NCBI GenBank assembly: GCA_019310745.1 | Contig: JAFDDS010000002.1 | Span: 1 to 17,554 of the forward strand | DNA: 17,554 nucleotides | DNA from: Deltaproteobacteria bacterium | GTDB taxonomy: Bacteria; Desulfobacterota; DSM-4660; Desulfatiglandales; B25-G16 | Reading direction: 5' to 3' | Shown here: positions 1 to 7,652 of the stretch, piece after piece | How the letters are laid out: every line of letters begins with the position of its first letter | How positions within the stretch are numbered: the first letter of the stretch is position 1 | Notes under the pieces: model-generated | What the model was told of the DNA's origin: nothing | Database searches by the model: none | Seen by the model: only the letters and a program-made list of their open reading frames with translations | Translations under genes and position numbers: made by a program

Positions 1-155
1 TCGGAAAGCCGTGTGCGGGAAAACCGCACGCACGGTTTGATGAGGGAGGGCTGGCGAAGGATTCTATGGGTTGGCTATTTAGGCACCGCCAAACGAAAGG
101 GGCGGAAACAGATAGGTCGATTCCTACGGAGACTGGAGGCTGCCCTCTACTCTAC
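1..155 (+). mobile_element. Group II intron, 3' end (domains V and VI)
   Basis: Positions 6-38 fold as a group II intron domain V. The lower stem (6-13 with 31-38) carries the AGC catalytic triad at 7-9 with the typical G-U wobble. A two-base bulge (29-30) follows, then an upper stem 14-18/24-28 closed by a GAAAA loop. Downstream, 46-51 pairs with 142-147 and 42-44 with 150-152, leaving A149 unpaired as the branch-point candidate of domain VI. The intron would then end near 155 in the common CTCTAC form. The intron body and any reverse transcriptase lie upstream of the window. Domain VI carries an unusually long tip (about 52-141). Confidence 0.8.
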
Positions 156-190
156 CCAAAAGTCCATGAATCTATACCTATAGGAATCGT

Positions 191-221
191 AACTTAAAAC
201 TAAAATCCCTGTTTTTCAGGG
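191..221 (-). terminator. Weak intrinsic terminator after the receiver-domain relic
   Basis: On the minus strand CCCTG-AAAAA-CAGGG (221-207) forms a 5-bp hairpin, followed by a T-rich run (206-191). It lies about 95 bases beyond the stop codon of the receiver-domain relic and fits as its ancestral terminator. The stem is short. Confidence 0.4.
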
Positions 222-315
222 TCGACTACATATGATATTGGAAACATTTCGGTGGGTGAGTGAAGTCGAGTATAGGGGTGACCTATCCTTGACAGGACCT
301 TATGAAACAAAAATA

Positions 316-500
316 TTATTTCTCCAATTCTTCCCTAATGGCAAGACCTATTTTTTCCAAGGTATATGGTTTTTTAACATATTTCCCCGCACCCAATCTT
401 TGTGCCTCTTTGACACGGTCTGTTTCAGAGAATCCGCTTGCAATGATCGCTTTCTGACCAGGATATAATTCCAGATTCTTTCTCCCGTCTCACCATCAAC
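316..500 (-). pseudogene. Response-regulator receiver domain, C-terminal relic with frameshift
   Basis: Read on the minus strand from about 472 down to the stop at 318-316, the frame gives the C-terminal half of a CheY-like receiver domain: LELYPGQKAIIASGFSET, then a DRVKEAQRLGAG segment, then KPYTLEKIGLAIREELEK. It includes the conserved Lys-Pro near the end. In the frame immediately upstream (about 474-500) the residues VDGETGERI continue the same domain. One base is therefore missing near 474, which breaks the gene. The phosphoacceptor Asp region is absent. Such domains often sit at the C-terminus of hybrid histidine kinases in Desulfobacterota. The homology stops at about 500, next to a different GC-rich element. 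It is non-functional. Confidence 0.75.
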
Positions 501-519
501 ACGCCTTACGGTAATGCCT

Positions 520-538
520 GCCCGATATTGCATCGGGC
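520..538. repeat. Perfect 7-bp hairpin
   Basis: GCCCGAT (520-526) and ATCGGGC (532-538) form a perfect inverted repeat around the 5-base loop ATTGC. No T-run follows on either strand, so it is not an obvious terminator. It lies between the receiver-domain relic and the GC-rich element that begins near 553. Confidence 0.6.
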
Positions 539-552
539 GATGTGACGGGGTT

Positions 553-969
553 GATACGTTTTGTATAATCGACCATTGCGGACAACTTAGGCGGCACCTT
601 GGACGCCGATGGAAATATGGGTCCCGTACTGGCACGTTAGAGACCTTTAACCTCTCCATATGCGCAAACACAAGGAAGCGCATCATCGATCTTTACCCCG
701 ATAGGTCTGTCGCTCGCTTGACGACGCGTGCGGTTCCTCGATTACTCTCGCCATATTGTCCTGACCCTAGCTTTTAACCGAGCAGGATTCTCGGAAGGGA
801 GTCTGCCTCACGGTTTCCTCCCAATTCAGTACTTTGTCGGACGGGCTCCATACCCAATGTACAGCGCACAGCACGCATGCCGTCCTAGGGTACTGGCGGG
901 GACACGCCAGGTGATTTCCAGTATGGGTTAACCTGCTGTAATCACATTCGATTATACATTTTTGTATCG
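553..969. mobile_element. MITE-like, GC-rich structured element without a recognisable ORF
   Basis: The stretch is bounded by inverted repeats. The left copy (553-572) and right copy (948-969) share TGTATAATCGA exactly, plus GATAC at the outer ends, with a small length difference between these blocks. The interior is much more GC-rich than its AT-rich flanks and has several hairpins: 778-782/790-794, a nested pair 839-844/880-885, and the perfect 893-898/905-910 (CTGGCG and CGCCAG around a 6-base loop). None of the open frames here resembles a known protein. It could be a non-autonomous mobile element, a structured RNA, or the end of an IS I cannot name. No target-site duplication was established. 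Confidence 0.4.
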
Positions 970-1185
970 CAAATAACGTTTGCAGTGAGAGACTCGACGA
1001 AAAACACACCAAAGTTCCCGCTTAGCTACATGAAAGATATGTCTAAAATTAAATGTAGTTCTTAACTTGTTAATTTTGCACTTTCTTCAATTTTTGACAG
1101 GGGCAATATTAGGATGGCTTCGTTTATAAAATCAAAGAAAAGCATGGATTTTGGTTAAAATAGTTGCAAAAAATGAAATATATTC
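970..1185. other. AT-rich intergenic stretch, nothing recognised
   Basis: Between the GC-rich element and the IclR promoter I see only AT-rich sequence, with no convincing ORF, terminator or RNA gene. Confidence 0.6.
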
Positions 1186-1252
1186 TTGACAAATGCAATT
1201 CATTTGAATATATAGCAAACCAGTTGCTTATTATCTTTAACTAAATTGCATT
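1186..1252 (+). promoter_or_regulatory. Sigma70-type promoter with overlapping palindromes for the IclR gene
   Basis: A perfect -35 TTGACA (1186-1191), a 17-base spacer and a -10 TATATA (1209-1214) precede the regulator gene by about 70 bases. The spacer contains the palindrome ATTCA-TT-TGAAT (1198-1209), touching the -10. AATGCAATT (1192-1200) is repeated inverted as AATTGCATT (1244-1252), downstream of the likely transcription start. These placements suit an autorepressor operator, which is common for IclR regulators, but that role is inferred. Confidence 0.6.
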
Positions 1253-1283
1253 AAAAAAGTCACTCTGAAAAAGCAGGTGGTAT

Positions 1284-2054
1284 ATGCAGACCTATAAAAC
1301 TATTGAAGATTTCGGGAAGATCCTTGCTTTATTTAAAGGTTTCCAAGTTGAAGAAAGAGGGGTAACTGAGATTTCAAATGCACTTGAAATGACTGCAAGC
1401 AAAGTCTCAAGAATGCTTCGAACCTTGGAAAATGAAAGGTTTTTTGAAAGAAATTTGGATACTGGCAAGTATCGGCTTGGGTTTGCATTTTTCGAACTTG
1501 GAATGGCATATGCGTTTCATTTCCCATTGAGAAAAATAATACGGCCACATATCGAACATATAGCTAAGGGCCTAGGTTTGACGGCAAGTTGGGGAATTTT
1601 CCAGAACGATAATGTGATTGTTGTCGATAGGATCCAAAATCTTAATATAGACCTTATGTCATACCGGATTGGTCTGAACTTACCCATTCATAGCACATCC
1701 ATTGGAAAAATTTTATTGGCTTACTTTCCAGAAGAAAAGCAAGATAGGGTTATTAAATCTATTAAGTTAAACAAATTTACCGAAAAAACTATCGTAGATC
1801 CGATTTCAATAAAAGAAAAACTTAAGATATATAGGGAACTTGGATATGCAACAGATGAAGGTGAAACTCACGAAGAATTAAATTGTATCGCCGTACCTAT
1901 AAAAAATCAAAAAGGGGAGGTTATCGCAGCAGTTAATTTGATGGCAGAACAGTCACAAGCCAGCGCGGAAGAGCTGTTCAAGCATTCTGCTTATCTGAAG
2001 GAAAGAGCTATGTTCATATCACGTCAACTAGGGTACACATTATTCGAATCATAA
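1284..2054 (+). CDS. IclR-family transcriptional regulator
   Basis: This 256-residue protein has the full IclR length and plan. An N-terminal winged helix-turn-helix (about residues 8-64) includes an EISNALEMTASKVSRMLRTL recognition segment and ends in a GKYRLG wing. An effector-binding domain (about 80-250) contains the typical ELNCIAVPIKN and GEVIAAVNL strands. Family members bind a small catabolic effector, often an aromatic or hydroxy acid, and control a neighbouring operon. The start ATG is supported by AGGTGG five bases upstream. A strong promoter with palindromes precedes it. It is the first gene of module 1 and probably controls the transporter and dehydrogenase genes downstream. The effector cannot be read from sequence. 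Confidence 0.93.
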   Translation: MQTYKTIEDFGKILALFKGFQVEERGVTEISNALEMTASKVSRMLRTLENERFFERNLDTGKYRLGFAFFELGMAYAFHFPLRKIIRPHIEHIAKGLGLTASWGIFQNDNVIVVDRIQNLNIDLMSYRIGLNLPIHSTSIGKILLAYFPEEKQDRVIKSIKLNKFTEKTIVDPISIKEKLKIYRELGYATDEGETHEELNCIAVPIKNQKGEVIAAVNLMAEQSQASAEELFKHSAYLKERAMFISRQLGYTLFES

Positions 2055-2409
2055 CTGTAAAGAAAGGGCGTACAAATCAAATTAAACTTAAGGAGAAACT
2101 AAACCTGAAGAGATTTAGGGTTTTATAGATTAAATCATAAATGACGAGAGCCAGAAAGGATAAATGTTTTACGAAGCAAATTTTCTTTCGGCTTAGTGTT
2201 TGCTGTATTCAATCTGAAGAATATATGGAACATAATTTGAGTTTATGAAGAGCGACTGATTTTTGTAGCAACTATGGCAACGAGAAAATTGCTCAGTAAG
2301 GAGGTGATAACAGGTTTTCAGCAGAAATTCAATTACGTAGATTTGTAGATAGCTCCAATGAGTTTAGGCAAACGTTAACAGGTTTGATAATGTTAGAAAG
2401 GAGAAAATT
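2055..2409 (+). other. Leader region of the binding-protein gene
   Basis: This 355-base AT-rich stretch has no convincing ORF. It holds a small inverted repeat TTCA-ATC-TGAA (2208-2218), similar in type to the palindrome in the IclR promoter. A Shine-Dalgarno-like GGAGGTG (2300-2306) is not followed by a usable start. The real ribosome binding site of the next gene (AAAGGAG) is just before 2410. I could not place a convincing promoter. Confidence 0.45.
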
Positions 2410-3618
2410 ATGGGAAAAAAAGGTATATTGTGTCTTAGGAAGGTTTGCTTGGCGGCTTTAGCTTTTGTGGTCTGCGTCAGTGTCTTGACGGTCAAAGAAG
2501 AGATTGTATGGTGCGGGGAAGCTAAACAAGGGTTCTACAATATTGGAGTTATTGCGCCGATTTCTGGCCCAGGTGCTGCTCTAGGGAAATATTTTGCACA
2601 AGCAGTTGAGGTTGAAACGAAGTATATTAATAATAGTGGTGGAATAAACGGAATCCCCGTTAAACTTTTCATTGAAGACGACCAGAGCAACCCTACGGTA
2701 GCTCTAGTTGCTGTTAAAAAGCTCATCCAAAATGGGGCTGTGTGTATTCTGGGCTCGGTATTAACTAATAATGTACTGGCGATGATACCAGAGCTAGAAA
2801 AAGCTCAGGTTCCTAATATTGCCTCAGGTGCAGGTCGACAGATAATAGATCCTTTAAGAAAATGGATTTTCAAGGTCCCGCATACCGATACGAAAGTAAA
2901 TTTGGCAATGCTAGAATTTGCAAAAAGGAGTCTTGAGGCTAAGCAAATAGCGGTTCTATTTCAAGATGATGCTTATGGGATGAGCGGAGCGAAGCAGATG
3001 AGAACGCAGGCACCTCAGTTAGGGATTTCCATTGTTTCAGAACAAACTTTCCATGCTGGAGACTCGAACATGATTTCACAGCTGATGAAAATTTCCAAGA
3101 AAAGTCCTGACGCTGTTTTGGTTCATTCTTTCATTGGCCCGGGAGCTATTATTGCGAAGAATGCTTATCAGATTGGTCTAAAGACCCCAATTGTTTATTC
3201 TACTGGTGCTGTTAGTGAAACACTAATAAAGGTAGCTGGAAACAAGGTAGCAGAGGGACTATATTTCGCTGGAATTAAGCCGACAATTGGAAACCTCCTG
3301 CCTCAAAATGATCCACAAAAATTTTTCTATGATAGATTTCTAAAGAGATTGAAGAAGGAGAACATCCGATTCGATACTTTCCATGGAAACGGCCATGATG
3401 CAACTAATTTAATGGCATACGCACTAAAGAAGATTTCACCTAAAGTAAATGACACTCGAGCAATACGTGACGCAATTCAAAGAGCGCTTGAAACGGTAAA
3501 AAATTTGCCGCTACATAATGCAATGTATACTTTTACATCAAAAGACCATGACGGGGCGATGGCAGAATCCTTAGTTATGGTACAGGTAAGGGATGGCAAA
3601 TTCGTCCCAGCAAAGTAG
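2410..3618 (+). CDS. ABC transporter periplasmic binding protein, branched-chain amino acid (LivK) type
   Basis: This 402-residue protein starts with a basic stretch and a hydrophobic core (about residues 10-27) typical of a Sec signal peptide, with likely cleavage near residue 38. The mature part opens with NIGVIAPISGPGAALGKYF (44-62), the classic first strand and loop of type I binding proteins (Peripla_BP_6), followed by NNSGGINGIPVKL and a DDQSNPTVA segment. It would capture a small carboxylate or amino acid in the periplasm and pass it to LivH/LivM. Homologues bind amino acids, amides, aromatic acids or other carboxylates, so the ligand is open. AAAGGAG precedes the ATG. It has its own terminator and is separated from LivHMGF by three enzyme genes. 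Confidence 0.9.
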   Translation: MGKKGILCLRKVCLAALAFVVCVSVLTVKEEIVWCGEAKQGFYNIGVIAPISGPGAALGKYFAQAVEVETKYINNSGGINGIPVKLFIEDDQSNPTVALVAVKKLIQNGAVCILGSVLTNNVLAMIPELEKAQVPNIASGAGRQIIDPLRKWIFKVPHTDTKVNLAMLEFAKRSLEAKQIAVLFQDDAYGMSGAKQMRTQAPQLGISIVSEQTFHAGDSNMISQLMKISKKSPDAVLVHSFIGPGAIIAKNAYQIGLKTPIVYSTGAVSETLIKVAGNKVAEGLYFAGIKPTIGNLLPQNDPQKFFYDRFLKRLKKENIRFDTFHGNGHDATNLMAYALKKISPKVNDTRAIRDAIQRALETVKNLPLHNAMYTFTSKDHDGAMAESLVMVQVRDGKFVPAK

Positions 3619-3659
3619 AGAATCCCGTTCTTCACCACAAGGCATTTTGAAAAGCAAGG

Positions 3660-3685
3660 AGGGGGATTATTACGTCCCCCTTTTT
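3660..3685 (+). terminator. Intrinsic terminator after the binding-protein gene
   Basis: AGGGGGA (3660-3666) and TCCCCCT (3675-3681) form a 7-bp GC-rich stem with an 8-base loop, followed immediately by T residues (3681-3685). It is a strong rho-independent terminator 42 bases past the stop codon. The LarA-like gene therefore probably has its own promoter. Confidence 0.88.
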
Positions 3686-3998
3686 CCCGCACCGTATTTG
3701 GCCCCGACATAAATGACTAGGTATCTTGCTGGGTGCTTATAAGGTTTTCAAATTAGACAAAAGCCTAATATTAACTGTGGTGGAATCCATACTTAAAAGA
3801 CCAATCAATTTGCTTAGGTAAGAGTTGTTGCAGTGTTATGAGGCTAAAAAGAATTTTAGATTTATGATAAATACAGAGTTGTCTCCAAATTGATGCGGGC
3901 AATTTTGCAGCAGTCAAAGAGCACGTTTTATTGCGGAGCACTCTTAAATATTTGCAAAAAAGTTTTTTATTTTCGGGTTAAAGAGCGGGAGGTTTGTC
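3686..3998 (+). other. Intergenic region upstream of the LarA-like gene
   Basis: About 310 bases without an ORF. A ribosome binding site (GGGAGG, about 3987-3992) precedes the next start. It follows a strong terminator, so a promoter is expected here, but I see no clear -35/-10 pair. Confidence 0.5.
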
Positions 3999-5438
3999 AT
4001 GTACAAAAGTGTGAAGGTAGATCGGTGGGAAGGGCAAATTGAAATTCAGGTGCCTGAGGCTTCAGTAATTTTTCAGTCGCAGGGTGCTGAAGAAAAGGCA
4101 TATGATCCAATAGCCAAGATACGACATGCTATTGAGAATCCACTTGGTATGAGGCCGATAAAAGAAATTATAAATAGCGGAAGCAGAGTGGCGATTGCCT
4201 TCGATAATCCATTAAAGCCGTGCCCAAGTTCCTTAACTATTCCCATTGTTTTAGAAGAAATAAGGGAAGTTGGTGTAAAAGAAGAAAACATTGTTTTGGT
4301 GAGTGCTAATGGATGTCAAAGGAAACATAGGGCTAGTGAGTTTTATGATTATCTAAATCGCGGTTATGGTCTATCACCAGGGAAAGGCCTCGTAACGGTG
4401 CCAAAAAAAATATTCAAGGAGTTTTGGCCCCATCGGTTTATTAGGAACGATTCTGCTAACCCAGAAAAGTTAGTGGATATGGGCCGTTCCAAATTAGGTG
4501 ATGTGGTTGAAGTCAATAGGGTTTTAGTAGATTATGATCTTCTTATATATACTGGAGCTGTTTATCCTATGGCCTGGGGAGGATATGGGGGGGTCGGGGT
4601 CGTAATCGGACTAAGTAGCGCAAGGAGCATAGCTTCTCATCATAACGTAGGAGTCATTGGACATAGGGACGCTTGTCATGCTGATCAGCGAAACCACTTC
4701 TATCGGAGACATAAGGATTCTATAATGGAGAGAATCGAAGAGTACACAGGGAGGAAGGTGTTTTATATTGACGCTATTCTTAATGGAGCTCGACAGTGGT
4801 CTCATTTTGCTGCGGGACATTTTAAGGAAATTCAGGAACCCTTATGGAAGGCTGCGGATGAAGAACGAATTTATCAAGTTGAGCAAGCAGATGTTGTGGT
4901 AATCGGTCTACCTAAATGGATACTATACGACACGACTCGAAACCCAGTCATATGCCTAAACGCTGCAGCCAATATCCTTAGGAACTCTTTAGGAAGGCCT
5001 GTTCTTCGAGAAGGTGGTGTATTAATATTAATAGCAGTTTGCGATGGATTTATTGATAATGATGCACTACCTTCGTATCCCGAAGTTCTAGATCTTTATG
5101 GTAAGATGGGTAACGCACAGAGGTTGGAAGAAAAATACTTAGAGGAATTCCTGTTTTATAGAGAGGATTATCTTATACAGCATATGGCGGGAAATGCTAA
5201 TCACCCAACACACCCTTTTTGGCTATTTGCAGAAACTCAGTTTGTGCATGACCATGTTGGTAAATTAATAATTGCTACTGCAGAGAATCCTGAGGCGGTG
5301 AGAAAGGTCGGGGGGACTTGGGCAGAGGACTTTGATCAAGCTTGGCAAATGGCTGAAAAATTAGTGGGAAAATCTCCGAAGACTCTTGTATTACCCAACT
5401 TTTTCACTAATGTTCCAGTTAAGTTCGCAGTGAAGTAG
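3999..5438 (+). CDS. LarA-like (DUF2088, nickel-dependent lactate racemase family) protein, non-canonical active site
   Basis: This 479-residue protein is soluble, with no signal peptide. It has the LarA layout: an N-terminal DUF2088 half with DNPLKPCPSS (69-78) where LarA has its D-x-T-R-P loop, NGCQRKHRASE (104-114) where LarA has G-x-H-R-P, and GAVYPMAWGGYGG (186-198) followed by SIASHHN (210-216). The last two match the family's P-H-x-x-AG(F/Y)SGGRK and T-I-x-x-N-H segments. A C-terminal half follows. LarA proteins racemise or epimerise 2-hydroxy acids with a nickel-pincer cofactor. Here the aligned positions for two histidines (Q107, M191) and for the cofactor lysine are not conserved, so activity may differ or the cofactor may be absent. 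No larB, larC or larE lies in the window. The ribosome binding site is GGGAGG. The dehydrogenases downstream suggest a hydroxy-acid pathway. Confidence 0.8.
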   Translation: MYKSVKVDRWEGQIEIQVPEASVIFQSQGAEEKAYDPIAKIRHAIENPLGMRPIKEIINSGSRVAIAFDNPLKPCPSSLTIPIVLEEIREVGVKEENIVLVSANGCQRKHRASEFYDYLNRGYGLSPGKGLVTVPKKIFKEFWPHRFIRNDSANPEKLVDMGRSKLGDVVEVNRVLVDYDLLIYTGAVYPMAWGGYGGVGVVIGLSSARSIASHHNVGVIGHRDACHADQRNHFYRRHKDSIMERIEEYTGRKVFYIDAILNGARQWSHFAAGHFKEIQEPLWKAADEERIYQVEQADVVVIGLPKWILYDTTRNPVICLNAAANILRNSLGRPVLREGGVLILIAVCDGFIDNDALPSYPEVLDLYGKMGNAQRLEEKYLEEFLFYREDYLIQHMAGNANHPTHPFWLFAETQFVHDHVGKLIIATAENPEAVRKVGGTWAEDFDQAWQMAEKLVGKSPKTLVLPNFFTNVPVKFAVK

Positions 5439-5573
5439 TCGTTTAATGTGTTTTTGCCGCGAGGGTCACTCCGAGAAGTGGACATCGAGTTAAGAAGCGA
5501 ATTTCATTTGCTGAAAATTGAAATATAGACAATCCATCTAAAGCCGAATGAATCCGCCTAACGTTACAGGACA

Positions 5574-5590
5574 TTTCAATGTATTTGAAA
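5574..5590. promoter_or_regulatory. Inverted repeat upstream of the SDR operon, possible operator
   Basis: TTTCAA (5574-5579) and TTGAAA (5585-5590) form a perfect inverted repeat around TGTAT, about 100 bases upstream of the SDR start. Its half-sites resemble those in the IclR promoter, but the spacing differs, so a shared regulator is only a possibility. Confidence 0.3.
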
Positions 5591-5688
5591 ATATTTGTTC
5601 GGGTTTCGCTATGGTTTACCTGAAAAGTTGCTGTTTAGTGTAATTGCAGTGTGATTGTTGAAATAAATATTATTTGTGGGATGAAGCC

Positions 5689-6450
5689 ATGAGGATGAAG
5701 GAAAAAATAGCCATAATTACTGGGGGATCTGACGGAATTGGGAAAGAAACCGCCTTATTATTCGGGCGTGAAGGGGCAACTGTCGTCATTGCTGACTATG
5801 ATGCCGAAAAAGGAAAAGAGGTCATAAACCAACTGAAAAAAGTCTACATTGAAAGCCTTTTTATCAAAACTGATGTGAGGGAGTCGATACAGGTACAAGA
5901 GATGGTGGAGCAAATAGTCAAGCAGTATGGGCGCATAGATGTACTAATAAACAATGCCGGTGTTGCTGGCGTGGTTCCAGTTACAGAGCTTTCTGAGGAA
6001 GATTGGGATCGAGTTGTTGATACGAATCTTAAGGGGGTATTTCTGTGTTGTAAGTATGCAATACCATATATGATTAAGAATGGTGGAGGAGTTATAGTTA
6101 ATATGGGTTCGGTACTTGGCTTTGTGGGGAGATTAAGGGCATCAGCATATAATGCATCTAAAGCAGGCGTTATTATGCTAACCAAAAATATGGCCTTGGA
6201 TTATGTAGATTTCAATATCAGAGTTAATGCTATCTGTCCTGGGTATGTTGAGACAGAGATCGTAAGAAGGTACATAAAAGGCTGTGAGGAGCCCGAAAAA
6301 ACGTATAGAGAATTAGTTAACCTTCATCCAATGGATCGTTTGGGGAGACCTGAAGAGATAGCCAATGGTATCTTATTCCTAGCTTCAAGCGAAAGTTCAT
6401 TTATGACAGGCTCCTGTCTAGTCATGGATGGAGGTTATTCTTGTCAATAA
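5689..6450 (+). CDS. Short-chain dehydrogenase/reductase (SDR), probably NAD-dependent
   Basis: A classical SDR of 253 residues. It shows TGGSDGIG (11-18, cofactor loop), Asp36 at the end of the second strand (favouring NAD over NADP), NNAG (88-91), the catalytic Ser141, Tyr154 and Lys158, and PGYVETE after strand six. It would interconvert a secondary alcohol or 3-hydroxyacyl group and the ketone in the cytoplasm. The start is chosen at ATG 5689, with GTGGGA seven bases upstream. A TTG at 5674 is possible but has no ribosome binding site, and ATG 5695 is too close to GAGG. It is followed 26 bases later by the zinc alcohol dehydrogenase and then LivHMGF, probably in one operon. The substrate is unknown. 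Confidence 0.92.
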   Translation: MRMKEKIAIITGGSDGIGKETALLFGREGATVVIADYDAEKGKEVINQLKKVYIESLFIKTDVRESIQVQEMVEQIVKQYGRIDVLINNAGVAGVVPVTELSEEDWDRVVDTNLKGVFLCCKYAIPYMIKNGGGVIVNMGSVLGFVGRLRASAYNASKAGVIMLTKNMALDYVDFNIRVNAICPGYVETEIVRRYIKGCEEPEKTYRELVNLHPMDRLGRPEEIANGILFLASSESSFMTGSCLVMDGGYSCQ

Positions 6451-6476
6451 ATCGCTAAGAGATAGAGGTGATGATA

Positions 6477-7520
6477 ATGAAGGCAGTTATATTTGAAAAA
6501 ATCGGATCAGTGAAACTTGCTGAAATTTCTAAACCTAAGCTTCTGAATCCCGATGATGCCTTAGTGAAAATAACAAGTACTGCAATTTGTGGTACCGATC
6601 TTCATATAATTAATGGAAATATCCCAGTTGAAGAAGACTTTGTGATAGGTCATGAAGCTGTAGGTATCGTTGAAGAGATCGGCAATGATGTTAAAAAGGT
6701 AAAGCCTAATGACAGAGTCGTAGTTTCTTGTACGGTTCAATGTGGCTTCTGTGTCAACTGTAGAAGAGGGGTAGCAGCCCTTTGCGAAAAAGGAGGAATT
6801 TTTGGCTGCGGGAAGGCGAGAGGTGGATTCGCAGGTGCGCAAGCTGAATATATGAGGGTCCCGTATGCTGATATGGTGTTAGAGCCAATTCCAGATAATA
6901 TAAGCGATGATGAAGCATTATTTGTCGGCGATATTCTTTCTACTGGCTACATGGCTGCTGAGAATGGATGCATCCGACCGGGTGATATTGTAGCTATTTT
7001 TGGATCAGGCCCAGTTGGCTTATGTACTTTAGCTTGTGCCAAACTTTTTGGAGCAAGCAAGATAATCAACGTAGATTTACTTGATTATCGGTTGGAAGAA
7101 GCTCAAAGGCTTGGAGCAGACATTGTTATTAACGCCAATAACACAGATCCAGTGGAGGAAATTAAAAATGCGACTAAAGGAAGGGGGGCTGATGTAACTA
7201 TTGAAGCTATAGGTGATCCAAAAACGTTACAAGCTTGCATAAACTCAGTCAGGGGAGGGGGAAATATTTCAATAGTTGGGGTTTTTCCTCCGGGCGTTGT
7301 AGAAATATCGATGAAGGAAATGCTTATTCAAAATCTTACAATAAAAATGGGCCTTGTAAACGTGATCAATATGGGTAAGTTATTAACCTTAATTATGAAT
7401 GGTAAACTTGATGTAACGTCGTTAATAACACATAGGTTGGATCTAGATGATGCAGAAGATGCCTATGCCATATTTTCCAAAAGGTCCCAGGGCGTGCTCA
7501 AGGTAATACTTAAACCTTAA
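6477..7520 (+). CDS. Zinc-dependent alcohol dehydrogenase (MDR family)
   Basis: This 347-residue protein has a GroES-like catalytic domain and a Rossmann domain. Catalytic zinc ligands are seen at Cys38 (ICGTDLH), His59 and Glu60 (GHE) and Asp152 (GDILSTGY). The structural zinc site has four cysteines (89, 92, 95, 103). GSGPVG (176-181) and Asp200 indicate NAD binding. Family members oxidise secondary alcohols, polyols or threonine-like substrates. The start at ATG 6477 has GAGGTG six bases upstream, and a GTG at 6468 overlaps that site so is less likely. It lies between the SDR and the transporter permease. Two dehydrogenases in a row suggest two oxidation steps, or the use of both enantiomers of one alcohol. 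The substrate cannot be named. Confidence 0.92.
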   Translation: MKAVIFEKIGSVKLAEISKPKLLNPDDALVKITSTAICGTDLHIINGNIPVEEDFVIGHEAVGIVEEIGNDVKKVKPNDRVVVSCTVQCGFCVNCRRGVAALCEKGGIFGCGKARGGFAGAQAEYMRVPYADMVLEPIPDNISDDEALFVGDILSTGYMAAENGCIRPGDIVAIFGSGPVGLCTLACAKLFGASKIINVDLLDYRLEEAQRLGADIVINANNTDPVEEIKNATKGRGADVTIEAIGDPKTLQACINSVRGGGNISIVGVFPPGVVEISMKEMLIQNLTIKMGLVNVINMGKLLTLIMNGKLDVTSLITHRLDLDDAEDAYAIFSKRSQGVLKVILKP

Positions 7521-7652
7521 AAGCAAGCAAAAATGGGATGGCGAAAACAAAAGGTATCTATAGAATTTGTGGGGAACCTCCGACTATTTAACTAACTGAT
7601 AATTGTGTAATATAAGATTTTGCTAATAATATTTTTATGAGACGTAAATGTT

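Noticed and set aside
232..1012. Several overlapping ORFs of 67-112 residues on both strands in the left flank
   Set aside because: They have no recognisable protein character and overlap each other. Part of the minus-strand ORF 348-686 covers the receiver-domain relic, but mostly in the wrong frame. The rest is the GC-rich hairpin element.
2275..2293. Sigma54-like TGGC...TTGCT pair before the LivK-type gene
   Set aside because: The distance between GG and GC is 13 bases instead of the required 10, so it does not fit a -24/-12 promoter.
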